From Maribacter hydrothermalis (lineage in GTDB: Bacteria; Bacteroidota; Bacteroidia; Flavobacteriales; Flavobacteriaceae), in contig NZ_CP018760.1 of the NCBI RefSeq assembly GCF_001913155.1, forward strand, positions 1,984,001 to 2,048,000: a stretch of DNA of 64,000 nucleotides. The letters are read 5' to 3'. Shown here piece by piece: positions 42,520-51,362 of the stretch. Both the position numbers and the translations under genes were made by a program. The notes beneath the pieces are model-generated. The model saw only the letters and a list, made by a program, of their open reading frames with translations, had not been told where the DNA came from and ran no database searches. Each line of letters starts with the position of its first letter. The first letter of the stretch is position 1.

Positions 42520-43569
42520 CTAAACATCATCATAGTCTACCTTAATTGTAGGTGTAGTTGGGTGTGCTTGGCAGGTAAGTATAAATCCGTCCGCTATTTC
42601 CTTATCGGTCAAGATTTGATTCTTAACCATTTCAGCTTTTCCTTCCGTTACTTTGGCAATACAGCTACTACATACACCGCCCTGGCAAGAATAAGGGGCA
42701 TCAATGTTTTCTTTTAAAACAGCATCAAGAATTACTGATTTCTTATCCATTGTAAAATTAAACTCTTCATCATCAACAAGAACTGTAACCGAAGTTTGAC
42801 CATCTGCTTGTATAGGAAGTTCTTCTTTTATTTCAGTCGGCGTAAAAAGTTCAAAATGTATTTTACCCTTATCCACTTCATTTTCTACCAATGTGTCTTG
42901 AACTAAGCGAATCATCTCTTCTGGTCCGCATAAATAATACCCGTCAAAATCAACGTTTTTATGCTTGTTTAACAACGCATAGTTTACTGTCGAGGTATCT
43001 ATTCTACCGAATAGAGCCTTGTCTTCGCGCGTTTGACTATTAGTGAAGTATACAAAAAACCGATTGGCATATTCTAATTCCAGTTTCACCAAATCCGTAT
43101 AAAACATAGTTTCTTCGTAAGATTTGTTTCCGTAAACCAAAACGAATTTGTTCTTTGGGTTACTGTCCAAAACCGACTTTGCAATACTCATGATAGGGGT
43201 AATACCACTGCCTGCAGCAAAAGCAGCAATGTTTTGTACGTCCTTCGTAGTATTAAAAACAAAGCGACCCTCTGGCTCCATAACTTCTAATGTGTCACCC
43301 ACTTTTAATTGTGAGTTGGCATAGTTAGAGAATCCGCCTTTATCCACTTTTTTAATTCCGATAGTAATACCATCTTTGTCGGTAGATGAACTAATAGAAT
43401 ACGCTCTTCTAAGCTCTTTTCCTTTAATTTCTTTTTTTATGGTGACATACTGACCGGCCGTAAATGTGAAGGTTTGCGCCAATTCTTTTGGAATTGAAAA
43501 TGTAACGGCAACAGAAGTTGGCGTTAATTTCTTAATATGTTTTACCGTTAGTGAGTGAAATTGCGACAT
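42520..43569 (-). CDS. PaaE-like ferredoxin/flavin oxidoreductase
   Basis: A 349-residue electron-transfer flavoprotein of the phenylacetate-CoA oxygenase reductase (PaaE/PaaK) type. The order is an FAD-binding barrel with RAYSISSS near 55-62, an NAD(P) domain with GSGITPIMSI near 118-127 and YLCGPEEMI near 212-220, and a C-terminal plant-type [2Fe-2S] ferredoxin with YSCQGGVCSSCIAKV plus a last Cys in ILTCQAHP. It passes electrons from NADPH to an unknown oxygenase or desaturase; no paaABCD genes are near, so a lipid desaturase or other oxygenase partner is likely. Confidence 0.88.
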   Translation of the reverse strand: MSQFHSLTVKHIKKLTPTSVAVTFSIPKELAQTFTFTAGQYVTIKKEIKGKELRRAYSISSSTDKDGITIGIKKVDKGGFSNYANSQLKVGDTLEVMEPEGRFVFNTTKDVQNIAAFAAGSGITPIMSIAKSVLDSNPKNKFVLVYGNKSYEETMFYTDLVKLELEYANRFFVYFTNSQTREDKALFGRIDTSTVNYALLNKHKNVDFDGYYLCGPEEMIRLVQDTLVENEVDKGKIHFELFTPTEIKEELPIQADGQTSVTVLVDDEEFNFTMDKKSVILDAVLKENIDAPYSCQGGVCSSCIAKVTEGKAEMVKNQILTDKEIADGFILTCQAHPTTPTIKVDYDDV

Positions 43570-43594
43570 ATGTTCATTTCTTTAAATCGAATTA

Positions 43595-43602
43595 CAAAAT
43601 TA
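43595..43602 (-). promoter_or_regulatory. TAnnTTTG promoter box of the PaaE-like gene
   Basis: On the minus strand TAATTTTG, ending 25 bp before the ATG at 43569, matches the Bacteroidota -7 box. No TTG at the right -33 distance was found. Confidence 0.4.
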
Positions 43603-43686
43603 AGCATGCTTTTGCGATATCATATAACATTTGTCAAAAAAGTCTGGAGTGAAGTATTTTTATCCGTTTGTAGTATTATTATTGGC

Positions 43687-43786
43687 TTAATTAGTAGTGT
43701 AAATCTTCACGCCTTTTTCTTTTAATGCCGCTAGAATTTGACTAGTGCATTCTTCGTTAAAGTTAGCGGATATCTTCGGGTGGCAT
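43687..43786 (-). pseudogene. short coding relic on the minus strand
   Basis: Between stop codons the minus strand stays open for about 32 codons and reads a protein-like tail ending LAALKEKGVKIYTTN. No start codon or upstream continuation is found, so it looks like the 3' remnant of a lost gene. On the plus strand a further 38-codon open piece (about 43838-43956) ends near the palindromic repeat. The gap 43570-44078 contains no intact gene. I cannot name either remnant. Confidence 0.3.
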
Positions 43787-43944
43787 TATGAGTAGATGCT
43801 AACAACAAACGATACAGATAAAAATGACTTAGCAATGTTATGGTTTTTGTATATTTAGAATTAAGTTGGCTAGAAAAAATAAAGTTCAGAACAGCTACTG
43901 CAGCTTATGTTGTAAGCTTTGTCGATGCATATTTGAAAGATGCT

Positions 43945-43989
43945 TTTACTCGATAATCGAGACTTAAATGCTTCGAGGCTTGCCTCGAA
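43945..43989. repeat. palindromic repeat, copy 1 (upstream of GH20 gene)
   Basis: TTTACTCGATAATCGAGA (43945-43962) contains the palindrome CTCGATAATCGAG and continues C-TTAAATGCT; a second palindrome, TTCGAGGC-TT-GCCTCGAA, follows at 43972-43989. The first 28 bp recur with one mismatch at 45174-45201, directly after the GH20 stop codon. Confidence 0.75.
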
Positions 43990-44078
43990 AGGAAAATATT
44001 TCTTTCTATAAAGGCCTCGTGGGCTTGTTCTGAGGTTGTTTACTTGACAAACTTATAATCATTTATAAACTCAATCTG

Positions 44079-45173
44079 ATGACAAAAATACTTATTCGCT
44101 TTATAGTTCTAACGTTGCTCTCCTCGGTAGGAGCTTTTGCACAAAAACCTTTTGAAATAAAGGCATTCAGTATTTACACTCCATTACCGCAAGAGGTAGA
44201 TGAGTTCATAAAATTTGTTGAAGAGGAACTTGCTCCAAACGGAATAAATACCGTAATTATTCAAGTAGACTACCATTACCAATGGAAATCTCATCCAGAG
44301 CTACAATCTGAAACCCCTTTGAGCGAGGCGCACATAAAGAAAATGCTTGCAGCGTGTAAAAAACATGGCATTAACCTAATTCCACAACTTAATTTACTTG
44401 GGCATCAAAGTGAGGGGGATTATATGAAAATGCTTCTGCGTGTATATCCGCAATTTGATGAAAAACCACATGTTGATTTAAGTAATTTCAGCTGGCCCAA
44501 TCCAGACGACTTGTATTGCAAAAGCTATTGTCCGCTACATCCTGAAGTTCATAATATTGTTTTTGATTTGATAGATGAACTTGTAGAAGTATTTGAAGCT
44601 ACTGATTACCATGCGGGAATGGATGAGGTTTTTGATTTTGTAGATAAAGATTGTCCTAGATGTAAAGGTTTAGACCCAGCAGTTGTCTTTGCAAACGAAG
44701 TCAATAAAATACATCAACATTTAGCCAAAAAAGATATTCGACTTTGGATTTGGGGAGATCGACTATTAGATGGGCGTTCAAGTGGTATTGGCATGTGGGA
44801 GGCTAGTTACAACAATACGCAAAGAGCTATTGATTGGATTCCAAAAGATATTTTAATTTGTGATTGGCATTATAAAAAAGCGATTGCAACGCCTGCCTAT
44901 TTTGCTATGAAAGGTTTTGATGTTATTGCCTGCCCATGGAATCAGCCAGAAGTTGCCGAAGCACAAGTGAGAATGATGGATTTTCTGCGTAAAAACAACA
45001 CCGAAGAGATGGAGGGGCATATTAAAGGTGTAATGCAAACAATATGGGAACCTACTAGTGAATTTATAAAATCGTACCATGATTATGATCCAAATAAATC
45101 GTACGAAAAAAGCAGAGTACAGACCTTAAAAACTTTAATTGAAACCGTAAAGGAAGTAGAAAGCAAAAAGTAA
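44079..45173 (+). CDS. secreted GH20-type beta-hexosaminidase-like protein
   Basis: A 364-residue exported protein with a signal peptide ending GAFAQ and a single TIM-barrel domain like the catalytic part of family 20 glycoside hydrolases. Visible marks are NTVIIQVDYHYQW, LIPQLNLLGHQSE, HPEVHNIVFDLIDELVE, and the catalytic Asp-Glu pair in YHAGMDEVFDF, with IWGDRLLDG and ACPWNQPEV later. The GH20b domain of full enzymes is missing, as in many compact bacterial members. The true substrate is unknown. Direct palindromic repeats flank the gene and a type IX sorting-domain relic follows it. Confidence 0.78.
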   Translation: MTKILIRFIVLTLLSSVGAFAQKPFEIKAFSIYTPLPQEVDEFIKFVEEELAPNGINTVIIQVDYHYQWKSHPELQSETPLSEAHIKKMLAACKKHGINLIPQLNLLGHQSEGDYMKMLLRVYPQFDEKPHVDLSNFSWPNPDDLYCKSYCPLHPEVHNIVFDLIDELVEVFEATDYHAGMDEVFDFVDKDCPRCKGLDPAVVFANEVNKIHQHLAKKDIRLWIWGDRLLDGRSSGIGMWEASYNNTQRAIDWIPKDILICDWHYKKAIATPAYFAMKGFDVIACPWNQPEVAEAQVRMMDFLRKNNTEEMEGHIKGVMQTIWEPTSEFIKSYHDYDPNKSYEKSRVQTLKTLIETVKEVESKK

Positions 45174-45243
45174 TTTACTCGATAATCGAGATTTAAATGC
45201 TCCCTCGCTAGCGCTCGTCCGTGACGATTGCCGTTCCGAGTAA
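45174..45243. repeat. palindromic repeat, copy 2 (downstream of GH20 gene)
   Basis: Begins with the same 28 bp as 43945-43972 (one mismatch) and then reads into CTCGCTAGCGCTCG and a G/C-rich stretch, ending TTCCGAGTAA. The ends TTACTCG (45175-45181) and CGAGTAA (45237-45243) are inverted, so the whole 69 bp looks like a small REP/MITE-like unit that also contains smaller palindromes. It starts immediately after the GH20 TAA. Confidence 0.65.
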
Positions 45244-45303
45244 GTATAGGTTTAATAAATCAATAAAATATATTCGTTATTGGTTTTTTGGGTTATCTGG
45301 CTA

Positions 45304-45447
45304 ATGGCTTACTGTTTTGGCCACCAGCTGCAAACTGGGGTAGCGGGGTTGTATAACGGAATTCCACTACCCGATTCAGATTACTGGTTTAAATATGTAT
45401 ATTCTGACAATCAAATAATTACAGGTCATTTTACTTTAAAACGATAA
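45304..45447 (+). pseudogene. relic of a type IX secretion (type B) C-terminal sorting domain
   Basis: In frame 1 the last 31 codons read LYNGIPLPDSDYWFKYVYSD followed by NQIITGHFTLKR and a TAA at 45445-45447. This is the classic end of gliding-motility-type T9SS cargo (Y-N-G-x-P-L-P-S-x-D-Y-W-F ... G-H-F-x-L-K-R-stop). Upstream the match breaks; a frame shift to NWGSG in another frame near 45333-45347 fits the W-D-G part of the motif. No intact gene precedes it, so a large secreted protein was lost here. The rest of 45244-45551 holds no gene. Confidence 0.7.
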
Positions 45448-45551
45448 TTTGGTTGCGGTATATTTTATGTAGTTTAGAAATATAATTGGATTAGTCTTGT
45501 AACAAACTCAAGATTTTTCTTACTTATATTCTGAATACTAAAACCAACCGA

Positions 45552-47021
45552 ATGTTTAAACGATTTTCTTCCTTACAATGGAAATCTTTTTTTAGGTCCT
45601 CTAACCTTGGTAAAAGTCTGGGGATTAAAATAGTAATGGGTTTTTTTGGAATCTATATGCTACTTTCCCTTGCTATAACTGGTGGAGGAATGTACTTTCT
45701 TCTTAAAAAAATATTTCCAGATGTGAGTCCTATGTGGATTGTCAGTCAATATTTTATCTATTGGATTTTAATAGAGTTAATGCTGCGGTATTTTATGCAA
45801 AAGCTACCCGTAATGGATATAAAACCATTTTTGACCACACCGGTAAAGAAAAGCACTATTGCCCATTATATTTTAGGTAGATCGGCGGCATCTATCTATA
45901 ATTTATTGACACTTTTCTTTATAGTGCCCTTTGCAATAGTTCTGATATTTAATGGCTACCCTGTATTAAACGTTTTACTATGGATCGTAGCTATCATTGC
46001 AATTGTGCTAAGCATTAATTACGTGAACCTACTAATAAACAAGAATGACAAGGTTCTTATTGCAATTGTGAGTTTGCTTGTTTTAGGGTACGGACTTGAT
46101 TATTTCGGTGTGTTTTCAATAAAGGAATTTTTTGCTCCGGTTTTTCATGCACTTTATGCATATCCGTTAACAATATTGATTCCTATTGCACTGGCCTTAT
46201 TCACGTATTATGTAAATTATAAATACCTACGGGACAAGATATATTTAGATGCAAAGCTTAAATCGAAATCAGTTGAAGCAAATACGTCAGATTTGGCTTG
46301 GACCAAACGTTTTGGCGAAATGGGGTCTTTTTTACAGCTTGATCTTAAAATGATCTGGCGTAATAAAAGAACTAAGTCACAAGTGTATATTTCCTTACTT
46401 TTTGTTTTTTATGGTTTGGTGTTTTATACGGTAGACGTCTATAGTAATATGATGCCAATGAAGGCCTTTGTAGGCATATTTATGACGGGTATTTTTTTAA
46501 GTAATTTTGGTCAATTTATACCAGCATGGGATAGTAGTTATTATAGTATGATGATGTCGCAAAATATACCCATGCGTAAGTATTTAGAATCTAAAGTTAT
46601 ATTAATTACTGTGAGTGTTGTAGGGATGTTTTTATTGACTATACCCTATGTTTACTTCGGTTGGGATGCTTTGGCAATCAATTTTGGTTGCGCATTATAT
46701 AATTTGGGAGTAAATATACCGGTCATTTTATATTTTGGGTCCTTCAACAAAAAAAGAATTGAATTAGATCAAAGTCCGTTCGGGAATATGCAAGGTGCAA
46801 GTGCAACGCAATTTTTGGTAATGCTTCCGGTTTTGGTAGTTCCTATAATTTTATTTTCCATCTTTTATTACATCTTTAATTTAGAAGTGGCGGTTGGTAT
46901 ACTTTCAGTTTTGGGCATAATCGGTTTTGCCATGAAAAACTACTTATTGGATTTAATAACGGAACAATACAAGAGAAAAAAATACGGAATGATAGCGGGC
47001 TTTAAAGAAAAAGCAAGCTAG
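45552..47021 (+). CDS. ABC transporter permease, DUF5687 family
   Basis: A 489-residue polytopic membrane protein with about 10-12 hydrophobic segments. The N-terminal FKRFSSLQWKSFFRS and the segment LQLDLKMIWRNKRTKSQVYISLLF match the DUF5687 family, whose members pair with a downstream ATPase in Bacteroidota. It is followed after 50 bp by just such an ATPase gene, so the two should form an exporter of unknown cargo. No substrate-binding protein is nearby, in line with export. Confidence 0.82.
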   Translation: MFKRFSSLQWKSFFRSSNLGKSLGIKIVMGFFGIYMLLSLAITGGGMYFLLKKIFPDVSPMWIVSQYFIYWILIELMLRYFMQKLPVMDIKPFLTTPVKKSTIAHYILGRSAASIYNLLTLFFIVPFAIVLIFNGYPVLNVLLWIVAIIAIVLSINYVNLLINKNDKVLIAIVSLLVLGYGLDYFGVFSIKEFFAPVFHALYAYPLTILIPIALALFTYYVNYKYLRDKIYLDAKLKSKSVEANTSDLAWTKRFGEMGSFLQLDLKMIWRNKRTKSQVYISLLFVFYGLVFYTVDVYSNMMPMKAFVGIFMTGIFLSNFGQFIPAWDSSYYSMMMSQNIPMRKYLESKVILITVSVVGMFLLTIPYVYFGWDALAINFGCALYNLGVNIPVILYFGSFNKKRIELDQSPFGNMQGASATQFLVMLPVLVVPIILFSIFYYIFNLEVAVGILSVLGIIGFAMKNYLLDLITEQYKRKKYGMIAGFKEKAS

Positions 47022-47071
47022 GTGTTCAAGAGTACATCACATTTCATATTAATAATTAGAATTTAAAGATT

Positions 47072-47791
47072 ATGATTACAATAAATAATTTATCAAAAAA
47101 ATACGGCTCGCAAACAGTATTAAATATCGAAACATTGAATATCCCAACGGGACAAAGTTTTGGATTAGTAGGAAATAATGGCGCAGGTAAAACAACGTTG
47201 TTCAGCTTGTTGTTAGATTTAATACAGCCAACTACAGGTCATATAATTAATAACGAAGTTCAAGTAAATACCAGTGAAGATTGGAAACCATTTACTTCAT
47301 CTTTTATAGATGAAACTTTTTTAATAGGTTATTTAACTCCCGAGGAGTATTTCTACTTTATCGGTGACCTCCGCGGACAGAATAAAGCAGACGTAGATGC
47401 ACTCTTAGCACAGTATCAAGATTTCTTTCACGGAGAAATTTTAGGTCAAAAGAAATATTTAAGAGATTTATCTAAAGGAAACCAAAAGAAAGCGGGTATT
47501 GTAGCTTCCTTTATTGGCAACCCAAAAGTGGTGATATTGGATGAACCTTTTGCAAACTTAGATCCAACCACCCAAATACGACTTAAACAAATTATTAAAG
47601 AATTGGCATCTCAAAAAGATGTAACCGTTTTGGTTTCTAGTCACGATTTAATTCACGTAACCGAAGTTTGCGAACGTATTGTAGTATTGAACAAGGGCGA
47701 AGTTGTTAGGGATATTGAAACATCTACCGAAACATTGAAAGAACTTGAAGTGTTTTTTGGTGCGGAAAGTGCTCAAGTAATTACAGAATAA
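47072..47791 (+). CDS. ABC transporter ATP-binding protein
   Basis: The ATPase partner of the DUF5687 permease, 239 residues. Walker A is G34-NNGAGK-T-T42, the signature reads LSKGNQKK near 128 (Ser-Lys-Gly in place of the usual Ser-Gly-Gly), Walker B/D-loop is VVILDEPFANLDP near 150-162 and the H-loop is SSHDLIHVTE. It belongs to the CcmA-like branch that works with integral DUF5687-type exporters. The Lys in the signature is common in this branch and not a defect. Confidence 0.92.
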   Translation: MITINNLSKKYGSQTVLNIETLNIPTGQSFGLVGNNGAGKTTLFSLLLDLIQPTTGHIINNEVQVNTSEDWKPFTSSFIDETFLIGYLTPEEYFYFIGDLRGQNKADVDALLAQYQDFFHGEILGQKKYLRDLSKGNQKKAGIVASFIGNPKVVILDEPFANLDPTTQIRLKQIIKELASQKDVTVLVSSHDLIHVTEVCERIVVLNKGEVVRDIETSTETLKELEVFFGAESAQVITE

Positions 47792-47892
47792 AAGAGTTGC
47801 AAATATGCCTTTTCCGGCGTAGTCGAGAACTAATTTTGATTTAAAAATCAAAGAAGTATTGACTTCACAAAACTAAACGTAGGACATTTATT

Positions 47893-47972
47893 CGGAAGCT
47901 TTAAAATTCACTAAACAGACTCCTTGGTCAGTTTAGTGTTTCTGTACTTTGTCCAGAGAATTTTAAAATCCG
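47893..47972 (+). terminator. nested stem-loop region after the ABC operon
   Basis: The 387 bp gap 47792-48178 carries no gene but shows nested inverted repeats: CACTAAAC (47909-47916) with GTTTAGTG (47931-47938), inside TTTAAAATTC (47900-47909) with GAATTTTAAA (47958-47967), and CGGA (47893-47896) with TCCG (47969-47972). A smaller hairpin (TTTGATTT/AAATCAAA) lies at 47835-47852 and another (TGAAG/CTTCA) just beyond. It may be a composite terminator; a structured RNA is also possible. Confidence 0.45.
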
Positions 47973-48178
47973 ATGAAGTAATAATTCTTCAGATTAACTG
48001 TAATTATTAAAAGAATTCTCGTCCATTCTAATTCAAAACAAACTATCTAGTCCGTAATAATCGGCCATAAAAGTTTATTTGTAATTTGAATATGGAAAAA
48101 TAAAAACCTCCTTTACCGATAAACAGTATAATAATATGGTTGTTTTTAAGTTAATCATACATACGTAGATCAACTATT

Positions 48179-50734
48179 TTGAATCTTAGAAACAAACTTA
48201 TTTTATCAGGTATTTTGGTGAGTATGCTGTTTAATGCATGTTCTACCAAAAAGGATGCCTTTATAAATCGTAAATGGCATGCCCTAAACACCAAATACAA
48301 TACCTTGTATAATGGGGATATTGCATTTGAAGAAGGGCGCACAACTTTAAACGATACGTATCAAGACGATTATTTTGATGTATTACCGGTAGAACGGTTA
48401 GAAGTTAGTGGAGAAATAAAACTTGACTCGGAAGACAACAATCCTAATTTTCTTATTGCTGAAGAAAAAGCTACCAAGGCTATTCAACGCCATAGCATGG
48501 ATATTAAGGATGAAGAAAGAAATCCTGAAATTGACGAAGCTTTTTTACTACTAGGAAAAGCGCGTTATTTTGACGAACGTTATATTCCTGCATTAGAATC
48601 ATTCAACTATATCTTAAACAAATACTCAGAGAGCGATAAACTAAACGAAGCAAATATTTGGCGAGAGAAAGTTAATATTCGATTAGAAAATGAAGATTTG
48701 GCCATTAAGAACTTAAAACGTTTAATGAAGTTTGAAAGTTTAAAGGACCAAGAATATGCAGATGCAAGAGCTATGATGGCGCAAGCCTACATTAATTTAA
48801 AAGCACCTGATACTGCGGTTCAAAATCTAAAAATTGCATCGCATTACACAAAAAAAAATCCAGAAAAGGGTAGATATTATTATATAATAGGTCAGCTTTA
48901 TAATCAACTGGGGCATAAAGACAGTGCTAACTATGCATTTGATAAAGTTGTGGAGTTAAACCGAAAGTCGCCAAGGGTTTATATGATCAATGCGAAAATT
49001 GAAAAATTAAAGAATACCCAAATTACTACGGAAAACAAGGAAGAGGTGTTGGAGTATTTGACTAAAATGGAGTTGAATAGGGAAAACAGACCCTTTTTAG
49101 ATAATATTTATAGACAAGTTGCCGAGTTTCATTTAGAGCAAGAATCGGACAGCTTGGCTTTGGTGTATTTCAACAAATCGTTACGGGCTACTCAAGACAA
49201 ACCAAAATTGAATGCATTGAATTATGAGAATTTAGCGGAATACAATTTTGATGAAAGTATTTATAAACCTGCAGGTGCATATTACGATAGTGTTTTGACG
49301 AACCTGGCAGATAACACCAAGAAATTTCGTGATATTAAAAAGAAACGAGACAATTTAGAGGATGTTATTAAATATGAAGATATCGTTCAATACGCCGACA
49401 GTGTCGTTACACTATACCAAATGCCCAAAGAAGAGCAATTGGCTTATTTTGGAAAACATATCGAAAACTTACAAAAAGAGAAAGAAGCAGCTCAGAAAAA
49501 AGAAAAAGACAGAATTACAGATGGGTTTGCTGCATTTAGTAAAAGTAAAGGCGGTAAAGAAAACAAAGGTAAATTCTATTTCTATAATATTACCAGCTTA
49601 GGTTATGGACAAAACGATTTTAAGAACCGTTGGGGAAATAGAGAATTAACCGATGATTGGCGTTGGTCAGATAAATCGGTCATTAATAGCGAAAATATTG
49701 CATTACAAAATGCAGCGGGAGCTAACGATAGTTTAAATGTTGTAAGTGAGGATGAAAAATTCTCTTTAGATTATTATATGGATCGCTTGCCAACTGATGT
49801 TGCTATTATTGATAGCTTAAAAACAGAACGTAATTTTGCCAATTATCAATTAGGATTAATATATAAGGAGAAATTTAATGAAAACCTTTTGGCTGCGGGT
49901 AAATTAGAAGATGTGCTGGCATCTAATGCTGAAGAGCGATTAATATTACCTTCAAAATACAATCTGTATAAGATTTATGAAGAAGTTGAAAGTCCGTTGA
50001 AAGAGGGTATGAAGGCAGATATTATAGCCAACCACGGCGACTCTAGGTATGCAGAGATTCTATTAAATCCGCAAGCGGTATTGGCTGATAATTCCGATAG
50101 TCCTGAAAAGAAATATGAAAGCTTATTTAAAAAATTTAATGACCAAGAGTTTTTACAAGTAATTACAGGTGCGGAAGAGAACATCAACAGGTTTACAGGA
50201 GACCCAATTGTACCAAAGTTTGAGATGTTAAAAGCTAATGCTATTGGTAGACTGCAAGGTTTTGAGCTTTTTAAAGAGGCACTAAATTATGTTGCACTTA
50301 CATACCCTAATAATCCTGAGGGTAAAAAGGCAGAACAAATGGTTGCAGAGCAGTTGCCTAAATTAGAACCTAAAGAATTTTCTCCTGAGACGGATTCCAA
50401 GGGAACATCTAACTGGAAAGTAGTTTTTCCATTTAAAAGAAGTAATAATGAAAAGGCTTTAAAATTAATGGAGCTTTTAGCAAAATCAATTAAAGAGCTT
50501 AAATATAAAAATATAGTTTCTAAAGATATTTATAACCTAGAAGATCAATTTGTGGTCGTGCATGGTTTTAAATCTAAAGACTTTGCGCTAGGCTATGCTG
50601 AGCTTCTAAAAAACAATAAGGATTACCGTGTTGCTGATGAGAATTTTGTAGTTTTATCCGAGAACTATAAGATTATACAAGTACACAAAAATATAATCGA
50701 TTATAGAAATACGCTTTTAACCCCAAAACCGTAA
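48179..50734 (+). CDS. sprE: type IX secretion / gliding lipoprotein SprE (PorW), TPR
   Basis: Large periplasmic lipoprotein needed for type IX secretion and gliding, where it bridges the outer-membrane translocon to the motor. The 851-residue protein has lipobox LFNAC with Cys21, the family opening NRKWHALNTKYNTLYNGDIAFEEG at 31-54, TPR-like helices from about 110 to 420 (IDEAFLLLGKARYFDERY, PALESFNYILNKY), a Lys-rich coiled segment near 430-460 and a C-terminal part with FVVVHGFKSKDFALGYAELLK. The start is TTG at 48179; the first ATG would cut the signal peptide. The bactofilin gene follows after 3 bp. Confidence 0.88.
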   Translation: MNLRNKLILSGILVSMLFNACSTKKDAFINRKWHALNTKYNTLYNGDIAFEEGRTTLNDTYQDDYFDVLPVERLEVSGEIKLDSEDNNPNFLIAEEKATKAIQRHSMDIKDEERNPEIDEAFLLLGKARYFDERYIPALESFNYILNKYSESDKLNEANIWREKVNIRLENEDLAIKNLKRLMKFESLKDQEYADARAMMAQAYINLKAPDTAVQNLKIASHYTKKNPEKGRYYYIIGQLYNQLGHKDSANYAFDKVVELNRKSPRVYMINAKIEKLKNTQITTENKEEVLEYLTKMELNRENRPFLDNIYRQVAEFHLEQESDSLALVYFNKSLRATQDKPKLNALNYENLAEYNFDESIYKPAGAYYDSVLTNLADNTKKFRDIKKKRDNLEDVIKYEDIVQYADSVVTLYQMPKEEQLAYFGKHIENLQKEKEAAQKKEKDRITDGFAAFSKSKGGKENKGKFYFYNITSLGYGQNDFKNRWGNRELTDDWRWSDKSVINSENIALQNAAGANDSLNVVSEDEKFSLDYYMDRLPTDVAIIDSLKTERNFANYQLGLIYKEKFNENLLAAGKLEDVLASNAEERLILPSKYNLYKIYEEVESPLKEGMKADIIANHGDSRYAEILLNPQAVLADNSDSPEKKYESLFKKFNDQEFLQVITGAEENINRFTGDPIVPKFEMLKANAIGRLQGFELFKEALNYVALTYPNNPEGKKAEQMVAEQLPKLEPKEFSPETDSKGTSNWKVVFPFKRSNNEKALKLMELLAKSIKELKYKNIVSKDIYNLEDQFVVVHGFKSKDFALGYAELLKNNKDYRVADENFVVLSENYKIIQVHKNIIDYRNTLLTPKP

Positions 50735-50737
50735 ACA

Positions 50738-51151
50738 ATGTTTTCAGACAGACAAAAACCTAAGGCTATGAATGAAATAGGAGGACAACCAAACAGAATT
50801 GAGAAGAACACCAAAATAAAAGGAGATATAATTTCAGAAGCTGATTTCCGTATTGATGGTAAGTTAGATGGTAATGTAAAAACTTCTGGAAAAGTTGTCA
50901 TTGGTAAAGATGGTTACATTCATGGTAAAGTAGAATGTGTAAATGCAGATATAGAAGGTAGCTTTAATGGTGAACTCTTAGTGTCTGACCTATTATCCTT
51001 AAAAGCTTCGGCAGTAATTGAAGGTACCGTATCTGTAAATAAATTGGCCGTTGAACCAGGCGCTACATTTAATGCTTCTTGCACCATGGGTGGCGGTAAA
51101 GGCACCAATTTTAAATCAGCTAACAATAATGGAACCGCAAAAGCCTCCTAA
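50738..51151 (+). CDS. bactofilin (polymer-forming cytoskeletal protein)
   Basis: A 137-residue DUF583 protein expected to form nucleotide-free cytoskeletal filaments. A short disordered N-terminus precedes the right-handed beta-helix core of repeats: NTKIKGDIISEADFRIDGKLDGNVKTSGKVVIGKDGYIHGKVEC, then ADIEGSFNGELLVSDLLSLKASAVIEGTV, ending in a Gly/Asn-rich tail. It sits between sprE and the ATP synthase genes and overlaps the atpZ gene by 23 bp, so transcription is probably continuous. In other bacteria bactofilins act in cell shape or polar placement; the role here is unknown. Confidence 0.9.
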   Translation: MFSDRQKPKAMNEIGGQPNRIEKNTKIKGDIISEADFRIDGKLDGNVKTSGKVVIGKDGYIHGKVECVNADIEGSFNGELLVSDLLSLKASAVIEGTVSVNKLAVEPGATFNASCTMGGGKGTNFKSANNNGTAKAS

Positions 51152-51356
51152 AGACAATTCTGAACTTTTACGAACGGCGGCAAGCTTATCCGGTATTGCC
51201 ATACAAATGGGTGCCACTATTTTTTTAGGTAATCTTTTAGGAGAATGGTTAGATCAAAAGTTCGAAAAAACATATTTAGAGGACACGGTTACATTACTTG
51301 CCGTATTTTTGTCCATATACTTGGTCATTAAAAAAGTAATGGCCTTAAATAAATAA
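51129..51356 (+). CDS. AtpZ/AtpI-family ATP synthase-associated protein
   Basis: A small membrane protein of 75 residues with two membrane helices: SLSGIAIQMGATIFLGNLLGEWLDQ, containing the AtpZ-type G-E-W-L-D motif, and TLLAVFLSIYLVIKKVMAL. Relatives help assemble the F-type ATP synthase c-ring or handle cations. The frame is open further upstream to 51051, but that part lies inside bactofilin and shows no family sequence; ATG 51129 gives the family-type N-terminus (PPKDNSELLRTAASLSG). Confidence 0.82.
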   Translation: MEPQKPPKDNSELLRTAASLSGIAIQMGATIFLGNLLGEWLDQKFEKTYLEDTVTLLAVFLSIYLVIKKVMALNK

Positions 51357-51362
51357 GGACAA

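Noticed and set aside
51051..51128. Longer AtpZ start at 51051
   Set aside because: This part is the bactofilin coding region in another frame; family similarity begins near ATG 51129.
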